Shown here piece by piece: positions 1 to 8,851 of a stretch of DNA of 64,000 nt. This stretch comes from Thermodesulfatator autotrophicus (GTDB lineage: Bacteria; Desulfobacterota; Thermodesulfobacteria; Thermodesulfobacteriales; Thermodesulfatatoraceae). A program made the position numbers and the translations under genes. Where the stretch lies: contig NZ_LSFI01000003.1 in assembly GCF_001642325.1 (NCBI RefSeq), positions 1 to 64,000 of the forward strand, in the 5' to 3' direction. Position 1 is the stretch's first letter. Every line of letters starts with the position of its first letter. The notes below the pieces were generated by a model that saw only the letters and a program-made list of their open reading frames with translations, made no database searches and had not been told where the DNA came from.

Positions 1-3000
1 TTTCCATTCCTTTTAGTTAGGCTTCAAACGTTATTTAGTCCAGGCGATAGACAATAGTCTATTGCCGTTTCCATTCCTTTTAGTTAGGCTTCAAACAAGT
101 CTGCGTTAAAAGAAAAAAAGCGCTACCAAGAGTGTTTCCATTCCTTTTAGTTAGGCTTCAAACAAAAAGCCCTTTTGCGGCCTCTTACTTGGCCTTTACG
201 TGTTTCCATTCCTTTTAGTTAGGCTTCAAACCTGTTTTGATTGTTTTGTTCAGTTTTGCTTAACTTCGTTTCCATTCCTTTTAGTTAGGCTTCAAACTTT
301 GACGGTGAGGAGGTGTAGCTATGCAAGTTATTGTTTCCATTCCTTTTAGTTAGGCTTCAAACACGTTCCACTTCTCTTAGTCTCGCCGAACCATGACTGT
401 TTCCATTCCTTTTAGTTAGGCTTCAAACGAAAACAACAAAAACGAAAAAACGAAAAAACGAAATTGTTTCCATTCCTTTTAGTTAGGCTTCAAACTCGGT
501 ATGAAACATGCGGACCGCTTAGCTGGAGACATGTTTCCATTCCTTTTAGTTAGGCTTCAAACACATAGATTAGCATAGAAGTCAAGAGAGGTCAAGATAG
601 TTTCCATTCCTTTTAGTTAGGCTTCAAACTAAGCATAAAGAAAAATAACAAAAAGGGCGGTCAATCGTTTCCATTCCTTTTAGTTAGGCTTCAAACTTGA
701 GATTGACCCAGTTAAGATGCTTAGCGAGCTATCGTTTCCATTCCTTTTAGTTAGGCTTCAAACGTGCAAGAGGAAAGTCAAAATTTTATTGACATATTTT
801 CGTTTCCATTCCTTTTAGTTAGGCTTCAAACCAGGATCTCAGATGCAGTCTGAGCCTTTTGTTCCGCCGTTTCCATTCCTTTTAGTTAGGCTTCAAACTC
901 TGAGGGCAGCCTCAAGAAGATCGCCGCTCAGAACTGTTTCCATTCCTTTTAGTTAGGCTTCAAACACGCCCTACATCTTTCAGTGTCGGAGCAAACGCTT
1001 CTCTGTTTCCATTCCTTTTAGTTAGGCTTCAAACCTGCCGTCCCACGCTTGGGCTATCGTTAAGAGTAGCGTTTCCATTCCTTTTAGTTAGGCTTCAAAC
1101 AAAGCGGTGACATATATGTCACCACTTTGTGCAAATTATGTTTCCATTCCTTTTAGTTAGGCTTCAAACATGAAAGAAAAAGAAGTTAAATTCCATTTTA
1201 TGCTCCAGTTTCCATTCCTTTTAGTTAGGCTTCAAACCTTAAATATATTATAAACGATTGCATAGATGCAAGTTGTTTCCATTCCTTTTAGTTAGGCTTC
1301 AAACATGTAACCGCCAAGTAACCGCTACTTTTTTTTAAGAGTTTCCATTCCTTTTAGTTAGGCTTCAAACTAGTTTGAGATTATATAAGACCATTGGCTT
1401 ATTGTCGTTTCCATTCCTTTTAGTTAGGCTTCAAACGAGAGCGAATAAGTGATTGGTGGAATCATATATATCCAGTTTCCATTCCTTTTAGTTAGGCTTC
1501 AAACAAGTGAGTGGTAAAAACTTCTCTAACTCCACGAAGGCAGTTTCCATTCCTTTTAGTTAGGCTTCAAACTTTTCGGCCAAGTATGTATTCATAAGCG
1601 CTACCATTTCTGTTTCCATTCCTTTTAGTTAGGCTTCAAACCCCATTCATGCTCAGGGACGACTTCTTGTCGAGCTTCGTTTCCATTCCTTTTAGTTAGG
1701 CTTCAAACGCACGAATACATGGAAGATGTGCAATATTCCATAAATCGTTTCCATTCCTTTTAGTTAGGCTTCAAACTAACTTTAGCTATATCTGTTATTT
1801 TGAAACTGAAACCGTTTCCATTCCTTTTAGTTAGGCTTCAAACGCAAGCGTTATCCTTATGTTTACAAAACAAAACTTAGTTTCCATTCCTTTTAGTTAG
1901 GCTTCAAACCAGAATCGGTTCATATAAGGCTGAAAGTCTATTTTTTGTTTCCATTCCTTTTAGTTAGGCTTCAAACACGCCCTCGGTTACGTGTGTTTTT
2001 GCCTTTCAAAGAAGTTTCCATTCCTTTTAGTTAGGCTTCAAACTAAGTTCCCAGACGATTCGAGCAAGCTTGGGAGTCGTTTCCATTCCTTTTAGTTAGG
2101 CTTCAAACGGACCAAGACGGTATTATGAGAGAAGTTTAAACTTGTTTCCATTCCTTTTAGTTAGGCTTCAAACTTCACCCCGTCTCATCTCCTCCAGGGG
2201 AATTCTGTCGTTTCCATTCCTTTTAGTTAGGCTTCAAACCAAAAGTGAATCCGAAGAGGTCCCGTTGCAAGCTGTGTTTCCATTCCTTTTAGTTAGGCTT
2301 CAAACTTCTCTCTCTCGTCCTGACGCAACCCCCTTCCCTGAGTTTCCATTCCTTTTAGTTAGGCTTCAAACTCACGGACTTCCAAGTAAGGATAAACCTC
2401 AATTCTAGTTTCCATTCCTTTTAGTTAGGCTTCAAACCGCTAGGTTAAGAACTTCCCTTCCCAGAAGTTGCTGGTTTCCATTCCTTTTAGTTAGGCTTCA
2501 AACTCAGGGACTTCCAAGTAAGGATAAACCTCAATTCTAGTTTCCATTCCTTTTAGTTAGGCTTCAAACATACAAAGACACCAGTCTTTTGGCTGGTGTT
2601 ATTATAGGTTTCCATTCCTTTTAGTTAGGCTTCAAACAGTATCATTCTAGTGTTATCCACCACAAACTAATCAGTTTCCATTCCTTTTAGTTAGGCTTCA
2701 AACCCGTCTAAGAGAAGAAATAGAAGCCCTTGTGGTCGTCGAAGTTTCCATTCCTTTTAGTTAGGCTTCAAACAAATGTGACACAAATAACAGAAAAAGT
2801 AGCACAACCGTTTCCATTCCTTTTAGTTAGGCTTCAAACGATAGCGAATTTAAAGTATATGTTCATAACTATACAGTTTCCATTCCTTTTAGTTAGGCTT
2901 CAAACATAACCAAAATAGCTGATACTGGATGGATTTTAGTTTAGTTTCCATTCCTTTTAGTTAGGCTTCAAACCTTACCTACCTTTATAGATTACCTAAA

Positions 3001-3582
3001 CAAAAACCTGTTTCCATTCCTTTTAGTTAGGCTTCAAACCCATAAGACTAGTAAACAAACAATCAAACAAGCTATGTTTCCATTCCTTTTAGTTAGGCTT
3101 CAAACATATACTACAAAGATAATAGTGTTCCTATGAATGTATATGTTTCCATTCCTTTTAGTTAGGCTTCAAACTGAAAGCTGAGATATTCACCGATGAT
3201 GACCCTATATTGTTTCCATTCCTTTTAGTTAGGCTTCAAACTAGCCGTGACCTCTCCACGAAAGGTCGTCTATTGCCCTTGTTTCCATTCCTTTTAGTTA
3301 GGCTTCAAACAGGATGCTTCAGATGAGGAGAGATTAGCCCTCTGCGCCGTTTCCATTCCTTTTAGTTAGGCTTCAAACAGGGAGTCGTGCCGGAACATCC
3401 CGCGATGGTCAAGCTCACGTTTCCATTCCTTTTAGTTAGGCTTCAAACAGAACCGTCGTTGAGAGCACCATAGACGTATCCGTCGGTTTCCATTCCTTTT
3501 AGTTAGGCTTCAAACCAGTTCGGAGACTTCTTTCTTTACTGCGTCCACGCGCGTTTCCATTCCTTTTAGTTAGGCTTCAAAC
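1..3582 (-). CRISPR. CRISPR array, 54 repeats, truncated by window edge
   Basis: On the plus strand the 30-bp repeat begins GTTTCCATTCC and ends GGCTTCAAAC. I count 54 copies, the leftmost lacking only its first base because the window starts inside it, and 53 spacers of about 36-39 bp. All repeats look identical, including the leftmost, so the degenerate distal end lies outside the window. Read on the minus strand the repeat ends AATGGAAAC, which resembles the usual GAAAC-ending crRNA 5' handle. Together with a sigma-70-like promoter just right of the last repeat (3553-3582) and cas2 beyond it, this puts the leader and newest spacers on the right. One array probably serves both the type I-B and type III modules, with Cas6 processing the transcript. 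That sharing is inferred. Confidence 0.97.
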
Positions 3583-3609
3583 CCTCATATCAATGAACTT
3601 GTTTTTATT

Positions 3610-3638
3610 TATATATCAACAATTTCGGCAAAAGTCAA
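3610..3638 (-). promoter_or_regulatory. Probable CRISPR array promoter
   Basis: On the minus strand TTGACT (3633-3638) is followed after 17 bases by TATATA (3610-3615), itself within TATATAAAT. Transcription would start about 20 bases before the first repeat. The surrounding leader (3583-3660) is AT-rich. The match to the sigma-70 consensus is good but no experimental start is known. Confidence 0.6.
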
Positions 3639-3656
3639 TTTGCTGAAAAAGGTGTA

Positions 3657-3710
3657 TTTAGCCGCTGGACCTCCAATCCTGCAAAAATACCCGGGCATCC
3701 AGCGGCTAAA
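3657..3710 (+). repeat. 13-bp inverted repeat with 28-base loop
   Basis: TTTAGCCGCTGGA (3657-3669) is repeated as its exact reverse complement at 3698-3710. The loop contains CCTCC (3670-3674), which is complementary to the GGAGG ribosome-binding site at 3730-3734. If transcribed rightward, this stem-loop could regulate the small ORF that follows. It is not a standard terminator, because the loop is long and no T run follows. I do not recognise it as a known riboswitch. Confidence 0.6.
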
Positions 3711-3739
3711 GCTAAAAATTTAGATTACAGGAGGATAAA

Positions 3740-3808
3740 GTGTCAATTATTGAACAAATTTTAGCCTTTATTATGTTAATTATTGTTCTCAGGATACTAA
3801 AAAGTTAA
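3740..3808 (+). CDS. Putative 22-aa hydrophobic micro-protein
   Basis: A GTG start at 3740 lies five bases after a strong GGAGG (3730-3734). It opens a 22-codon frame encoding MSIIEQILAFIMLIIVLRILKS, then TAA. The peptide is almost entirely hydrophobic with basic residues at its C-terminus, the general shape of a single-pass membrane peptide or type I toxin. It points rightward, away from the array, in the gap before cas2. The upstream stem-loop could mask its ribosome-binding site. I see no convincing rightward promoter and do not recognise the family. It could be chance, but such a well-placed ribosome-binding site argues for translation. Confidence 0.4.
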   Translation: MSIIEQILAFIMLIIVLRILKS

Positions 3809-3811
3809 AAC

Positions 3812-4004
3812 TTTCCGAGACTGCTTCGTCGCGCTTACGCGCTCCTCGCAGTGACAAATTGGAAGGAACATTGCGATAGTGAAGAATCCTTGCCGCTAGG
3901 CGATATAATCGCCGTGGTGTCATAAACCTATCTCTAATCTAAATTTTTGCAAAGGTCTCAAAAAATAAATAATTTCCTCAAATCCCTCTTTCACTGGGAG
4001 AGGG
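3812..4004. repeat. Dispersed palindromic repeat fragments
   Basis: GAGACTGCTTCGTCGCGCTT followed by CTCCTCGCAGTGACAA belongs to the dispersed family seen in most long gaps of this window. Further right, CCCTCTTTC-ACT-GGGAGAGGG (about 3983-4004) is another small imperfect hairpin downstream of cas2. No gene is visible in 3809-4043. Confidence 0.6.
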
Positions 4005-4043
4005 TTGAGTTGTTGCTTAGCTTTTTACACGGGGCTAATAAAG

Positions 4044-4310
4044 TCACACAAATATGCTGTCAGGGTCTCCTTTCTTCTTTCCCATTACCTCGCGAGAGAA
4101 ATAGTGTTTAGTGCGAAAGGTATAGATAATCACAGAATCTTCTTCTGGCTTTATGAGAGCTTTTAGTTCCATTTTTAGCCGTTCTAACTGGGCTGCGCTG
4201 AGTTCTCCTTCAAATACAGAAAGTTGCACCCAGTGGAGATACTTTTTACAGGTCTTATGAAACTTTTGTACACGTTTTTCGCCGGCATCGTAAACCAGAA
4301 TTACAAACAT
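4044..4310 (-). CDS. cas2: CRISPR adaptation endoribonuclease/scaffold Cas2
   Basis: The 88-aa protein has normal Cas2 length. It opens with a ferredoxin-like strand ending in VYDAGEKRV, containing the conserved Asp of the first strand. Cas2 forms a dimer that bridges two Cas1 dimers in the spacer-integration complex. The start codon overlaps the stop of cas1 by one base, so the two are translationally coupled. It is the last cas gene before the CRISPR leader, as in many type I-B loci. The call rests on length, sequence pattern and context and is very likely right. Confidence 0.95.
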   Translation of the reverse strand: MFVILVYDAGEKRVQKFHKTCKKYLHWVQLSVFEGELSAAQLERLKMELKALIKPEEDSVIIYTFRTKHYFSREVMGKKKGDPDSIFV

Positions 4311-5302
4311 CAGCGTGTCCTTATATAAGGGTGGTAAAGTTCATCGCCAAGAAAGTGACGATAGAGTTTGTAGCACTCAAGCCTTATGAGTCGTCTATAA
4401 GAAACTTTACGCCCCAATCCTTTATGCATTATTGTTTCAGAAAGTCTTTTTTCATAAGCAGTCAAAAACTTCCTGACACCTTTTTCTTTGAGATAAATAC
4501 CTCCCATTTCTTCGGCGAAATCGTTGGTTTTAATTTCCTTTCGGTTGAGAAGGCCAAAGATAACACGGTCAACTACTAAAGGTTTAAAAACTTCGGCAAG
4601 GTCAAGATTAAGAGTAAATGAACGTTGATTAGTCTCGTGAAGATAGCCAATTCTTGGGTCAAGGTGGGTGCGATAAATTTCTGAGAGGGCTGTCACATAT
4701 AAAAGAGAATTTCCAAAAGAAATCAAAGCGTTCAGACGATTGGCGGGTGGGCGACGGCTGCGCACTTCAAAGGAAAATTCCGGGTCCGCGGTGATAACAT
4801 CAAAGGCTTCGTAATAAGCCTGGCGAGCCTGACCCTCAATAGCCATAAGCTCAGCAGGACTTTGAGCCTGATTAAGCTGCCTCATATCGTCCTCAATAGT
4901 GGCAATCTGGGTGGAAAGGTCTTTGCCTCTGGAAGAATAAGTGCGCAAGTTAAAAAGCATATTGGCCAGGGCTCCGTAAACAAAAGCCCTGGCCAGACCA
5001 AGCCGCCATTCCTTATTGAGATAATACTCAGCCTGACGCAGGGTAATAAGGCCTGAATTCATGTATTCCCGTGGATAGTAAGAGCCAACATAGTATTCGT
5101 AATAATTGAAAAAATGAACAGGTATTTTTTTCTGAGAAAGGAATTCAAGAAGTTTTTTGTTAAAAGTTACCTCAGCAAATATATAAAGACTATCTATGGT
5201 TTCTACAGGGAGAGCCTTTTTCTCTTCCTGGCTTATGAAAACTAAAGTGTTTCCTTCGCGCTTAATCTGGCCGGGATTAAGAATGTAAAGAGACCGTTTC
5301 AT
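4310..5302 (-). CDS. cas1: CRISPR integrase Cas1
   Basis: The 330-aa Cas1 integrates new spacers at the leader end of the array together with Cas2. The metal-binding residues are visible: Glu156 in MAIEGQAR, His222 in GYLHE and Glu237 in DLAEVFKP, the last at the usual Asp/Glu position. The N-terminal beta domain and C-terminal helical domain are complete, so it should be active. It lies between cas4 and cas2 on the minus strand. A gap of about 160 bases with no gene (5303-5461) separates it from cas4. Confidence 0.97.
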   Translation of the reverse strand: MKRSLYILNPGQIKREGNTLVFISQEEKKALPVETIDSLYIFAEVTFNKKLLEFLSQKKIPVHFFNYYEYYVGSYYPREYMNSGLITLRQAEYYLNKEWRLGLARAFVYGALANMLFNLRTYSSRGKDLSTQIATIEDDMRQLNQAQSPAELMAIEGQARQAYYEAFDVITADPEFSFEVRSRRPPANRLNALISFGNSLLYVTALSEIYRTHLDPRIGYLHETNQRSFTLNLDLAEVFKPLVVDRVIFGLLNRKEIKTNDFAEEMGGIYLKEKGVRKFLTAYEKRLSETIMHKGLGRKVSYRRLIRLECYKLYRHFLGDELYHPYIRTR

Positions 5303-5461
5303 GATAAGGTTTTAAGTCTTGAATAATACAATACCTTCAGACCAAAGTGTTTTTAATAAAACGCTTATCGCTGGCACGCTTTACCCTTAAGTTTTATATT
5401 TTTTTATGGCTATTATCAAGCTATCCTTATTTTTCATACCTTCTGGAGAAATAGAGAATGT

Positions 5462-5977
5462 TTAACTCCAACACACTTCCTGGAAAGAGCAAGTGCGGCA
5501 GTATCTGGACTTAACTGGTGGAGGAGGAAACTCGCTTTCAAGTACTGGAAGCATTTCTGAAATAAGTTTTTCAAGTTTTTGCTCAAGTTCAGGTGTAAGT
5601 TCCACTCTTTCAGTTTTACGCTCTTTGGGAAAGAGCAAAATACCAGGCAATTCAAGACCTTTTTCGTTCTTTAAGTAATAGAGGTAATAAGCCAGCTGGA
5701 GCCTTGCCGCCTCTTTGTGGCGGGATGACTTTTTGACTTCGGCCACTAACTCGTCGCGGAAAAGATCAATTTTGAGAAGGTTATCTACCATTATTTCTTT
5801 ACGGGCTCGCGAATAAGAGCCTTCATGCACCAGCCGCCCCAGAGCTAAAAATTCATGTTCCTGAGAAGGATTTAAACGATGATAATAAAACCAAGCCTCC
5901 CGTGGACATACCTGGTAGGCGTAAAAAATGGTGCCGTTGAGAAAAGACAAATTTATAGACATATTACCAGAATTCAT
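5462..5977 (-). CDS. cas4: Cas4 iron-sulfur RecB-type nuclease
   Basis: The 171-aa Cas4 trims prespacers and helps define PAM and orientation during adaptation. Four cysteines that would hold the Fe-S cluster are present: Cys24 (QVCPRE) and Cys160, Cys163, Cys169 in CRTCSFQEVC. The RecB-like active site is suggested by Asp71, Glu80 and Lys82 (EVKKSS), followed by QLAYYLYYL. The chosen ATG overlaps the end of cas3 by 14 bases and is preceded by GGAAGGG. A second ATG five codons downstream is possible. Confidence 0.94.
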   Translation of the reverse strand: MNSGNMSINLSFLNGTIFYAYQVCPREAWFYYHRLNPSQEHEFLALGRLVHEGSYSRARKEIMVDNLLKIDLFRDELVAEVKKSSRHKEAARLQLAYYLYYLKNEKGLELPGILLFPKERKTERVELTPELEQKLEKLISEMLPVLESEFPPPPVKSRYCRTCSFQEVCWS

Positions 5978-8144
5978 ACCCTTCCGGTGTTTTTTCTTTT
6001 ACAGGTGGAATTAAACCCTCTTCAGAAGTGTAGGGAAGTCGGGTTACGAAACACCCTAGCTCTTCAGTAGGGTAAAACCAATCTTTGAAGGCGGGAATCC
6101 ACCAGATAGGAACCGGTACCAATAGTTCTATCAGTCGCCATCCTTTTCCTTGATTTTTGAAGGCCCGGGCCTCATCAAGAAAAGTCTCCGGCAATACCTC
6201 CACTGATGGAGTGCCCCTCCGGGTGGCAAAGCGCGCCCTTAGCTCCTCGTCGGCAAGATCAATAGTATAGCAGCCAAGGATTTCTCGGACTTCCTGCAAA
6301 GTTTTGCGCCCTAACTCAAAATCTTTCTGAAACGAATCTTTCTGAACAAGCTCTTCGTATAGCAGGCTTACAGCCTCCACCCAATCTCTCTCCGCAGGAA
6401 CCTCGGGAAGATCTTTCAAAAGAGAAAGACTCTCTTCAAGAACACCTTCTGGATAGACATGCTTACTGCCTTCTCCTACGAGAGAGAAGATATTTACTTC
6501 CGCGGAAGGCTTTTCTCCTCGGCGGTTTACTCTACCCAGACGCTGGACAAGGGCATCAAGCGGGGCAAGTTCCGTAAAGAGCACATCGTACGAAATATCA
6601 AGGCTCACCTCCACCACCTGTGTGGCCACGAGTATGGTGCCAGGGTTTTGCTCCTGCACCAGTCTTTCTTTTTCCAGGCGATCTCTTAACACAAAACGAG
6701 AATGAAAAAGGTGAACCGGACCGGAGTAGTTTTGGCGCAATTCCCGATAGATTTCTTGAGCTTCTCGAACCGTATTTGAGATGACCAGCACCTTCTTGCC
6801 ATTCAGGGCCCGGGAGATGATTTTTGAAACGGCTTCTTTGAGAGGACAGCTATGAAGGCCCAAACGATGGCGTTTTCGCAAAAAGAAGTTTTCTTCCGCT
6901 TCAATAAGGCTTTGCGGTGAAAAGATTTCAAGTAGTGCCTTCGGCAGGGTGGCACTAGCAAAGGCCAGAGATTTTCCCGGGAAATCGGAAAGTACCTCCG
7001 CAAGAAGGCCTAAAGTATAAGGCTCGTAGGAGTGGATCTCGTCGAACACAATGTGTGCCGAGGCTGCAAGTGTAAGCCTTTCCTCCCAATGCCTCCCCTG
7101 AAGACCGGCCAGGAGAAACTGATCCAAGGTGGCCACCGTAATTGGTTTGGCAAAGACCGAAGCGGCAAGTCTTTCCCAGAGAAAGTCCTCCTCGGTCTCC
7201 TGATGTAATATGTAAGAGGCGTGCCCGTGGGCAAGACCTACATTTTCCTGACCGTAAATGTTCTTTAGCCTCCGAAACATGGCATTTGTTGTGGCCTGGG
7301 TAGGAAGAAGATAAAGAATACGCTCGGCTTTCTCTGCCCAGAAGAGAAGAGCTTCTGTCTTCCCGGAACCGGTGGGAGCTCTCAGGGCGAGTTTTTTCCA
7401 TGAAAGCTCTCTGGCCCTTTGCTGAAATTTATAAAGTATAAGCTTACGTCGGCAAAAATACTCTTCGAGAGCATGTTTGCCGTCTTTAAAGAAAAGCTCG
7501 TTAGCATTTTGCTTTCCGGCTGAAGCCAGCCAGTCCGCAAGATGGAGAACGGTTTTTACTTGAGCAAAGTCCCATCGAGGAGCTTCTTTGATCAGACCAC
7601 GAAGGCTTATCTTACGACCATCTCTTTCGTGAGCTTTTTCAAGAAGGGTAAGAGGGGGTATTTCTTGGATAGTAATCAATTTTTCTTTCTCCAAGATATG
7701 CCCCAATATGGTCTTCCATATTTCAAAAAGGTGCGCGACAAGCTCAAAAAGGTTTTCTATAAAATTCGGTTTTCCTTCCCATGTATGGTAAAGATCTCCC
7801 GAAAGAGGAGAGTGGTGACTCAGCACCGCTCCAGTGGCCAAGAAAGGCTCACCGAAAAGTTCGGCCTCGGTAAGAAATACGAAGTTCAGAGAAGCCAGGG
7901 CATGAGGGAAAACACGGGGCTTCAGCCGCTGGGCATCTTTCTCGCACCCTTCTTTTAAGAGTCGCATGTAATGCTGGAAATCCTGTGTGGCCTTGCCAAG
8001 GTCGTGAAACAGAGCGGCAAGAACGCTTCTCCTGGTAAGATCTTCTCTTAAACCCAGCCGAAGAGACAATTTTCTGGCAAGCTCTGCCACTTTCTCAAGA
8101 TGTGCCTCAAGGGTCTCATCCGGTTTAGCTAAAAGTTCAACCAT
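5964..8144 (-). CDS. cas3: Cas3 HD nuclease-helicase
   Basis: The 726-aa protein degrades target DNA after Cascade recruitment. The N-terminal HD nuclease domain shows His15, His47-Asp48 (FHDLGK) and a later SHHSPL motif. The C-terminal superfamily 2 helicase has Walker A APTGSGKT (256-263), DEIH (368-371), SAT (397-399) and a motif VI ending QRLGRVNRRG. Nuclease and helicase are therefore in one chain. The start overlaps cas5 by 16 bases. All recognisable catalytic motifs are intact, so DNA interference by the type I-B module should be functional. Confidence 0.96.
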   Translation of the reverse strand: MVELLAKPDETLEAHLEKVAELARKLSLRLGLREDLTRRSVLAALFHDLGKATQDFQHYMRLLKEGCEKDAQRLKPRVFPHALASLNFVFLTEAELFGEPFLATGAVLSHHSPLSGDLYHTWEGKPNFIENLFELVAHLFEIWKTILGHILEKEKLITIQEIPPLTLLEKAHERDGRKISLRGLIKEAPRWDFAQVKTVLHLADWLASAGKQNANELFFKDGKHALEEYFCRRKLILYKFQQRARELSWKKLALRAPTGSGKTEALLFWAEKAERILYLLPTQATTNAMFRRLKNIYGQENVGLAHGHASYILHQETEEDFLWERLAASVFAKPITVATLDQFLLAGLQGRHWEERLTLAASAHIVFDEIHSYEPYTLGLLAEVLSDFPGKSLAFASATLPKALLEIFSPQSLIEAEENFFLRKRHRLGLHSCPLKEAVSKIISRALNGKKVLVISNTVREAQEIYRELRQNYSGPVHLFHSRFVLRDRLEKERLVQEQNPGTILVATQVVEVSLDISYDVLFTELAPLDALVQRLGRVNRRGEKPSAEVNIFSLVGEGSKHVYPEGVLEESLSLLKDLPEVPAERDWVEAVSLLYEELVQKDSFQKDFELGRKTLQEVREILGCYTIDLADEELRARFATRRGTPSVEVLPETFLDEARAFKNQGKGWRLIELLVPVPIWWIPAFKDWFYPTEELGCFVTRLPYTSEEGLIPPVKEKTPEGYEFW

Positions 8145-8851
8145 ACAAAGTTGCGCCCACGGAAGGAAAATGTTTTCAAAGTAGGAAACTCAAGCTGACT
8201 TCCCAAAGGGATAATAGTAAAAGGTCGGCGCTTTACAGGATGTCTTACTCCCTTGACTACCTTAAATTCCAAAGGAAGGACTTCCACACTTGGTGGTTCT
8301 ATACGCAGGCCCGGTGTGAGCTTCACTTTCACTTCCAGCTCGCGTAGATCACCTGGTACCATTGTCCCGAAAAGGACGGAGCCTCCAGAAGAAAAGACAA
8401 CCTTTTCTACGGCTTCAACGCTTGCGAGTTCGTCTTCCCTTCCTAAGGAAATGGGGTAAGCCGGATCGGCAAAAGCTTCCGCAAGCCGTTCAAGCAGTGC
8501 TTTTCCCCCGGTGAAAAGCAAGGTGTAACGCGGGAAAAAGAGAAGCTCTCGGAAATAGGGAGAACGCTCTGAGATTTTTTTATTTTTAATTTTTAATACT
8601 TTCCAGAGGTCTCGAGTCAATGCCGGGTCTCCACCGATCACCGGGGAGGGTTCGAGAAGGACAGAAACTTTTAGCGTCGAAAGAAGGCCTCCTTCTTGCC
8701 AAAGTTCATTTTCAGAAAGGCCCAGAGCTGCTCCGGCAATACCCAGGCAGGTCGTAGGCGGTGGCAAAAGCAGGGTGCGTTGAAAATTTATGTCAAGCGG
8801 CCTCCGAAAGGAGGCCACTGGAGCGCTTAGAGTAACGGTTAAGCCTTCCAT
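8129..8851 (-). CDS. cas5: Type I-B Cascade subunit Cas5
   Basis: The 240-aa RAMP protein starts with a beta strand (LTVTLSAPVASFRRP) and the PTTCLGIAGAALG segment typical of Cas5 N-termini. Cas5 caps the 5' handle of the crRNA and contacts Cas8. It overlaps cas7 upstream (13 bases) and cas3 downstream (16 bases), so the genes are tightly coupled. No catalytic residues are expected because Cas6 is encoded separately at 22.3-23.1 kb. Subtype assignment follows from its neighbours. Confidence 0.9.
   Translation of the reverse strand: MEGLTVTLSAPVASFRRPLDINFQRTLLLPPPTTCLGIAGAALGLSENELWQEGGLLSTLKVSVLLEPSPVIGGDPALTRDLWKVLKIKNKKISERSPYFRELLFFPRYTLLFTGGKALLERLAEAFADPAYPISLGREDELASVEAVEKVVFSSGGSVLFGTMVPGDLRELEVKVKLTPGLRIEPPSVEVLPLEFKVVKGVRHPVKRRPFTIIPLGSQLEFPTLKTFSFRGRNFVWLNF

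Noticed and set aside
2142-2408. 88-codon plus-strand open frame
   Set aside because: It is a read-through of CRISPR repeats and spacers, each repeat giving the same peptide segment.
1-3582. Plus-strand transcription of the array
   Set aside because: The repeat end, the promoter, and the position of cas2 and leader all point to leftward transcription.
3657-3710. Terminator for cas2 or the array
   Set aside because: The loop is 28 bases and no T run follows on either strand.
7542-7958. Plus-strand 138-codon frame inside cas3
   Set aside because: A shadow of cas3 with no ribosome-binding site or family pattern.
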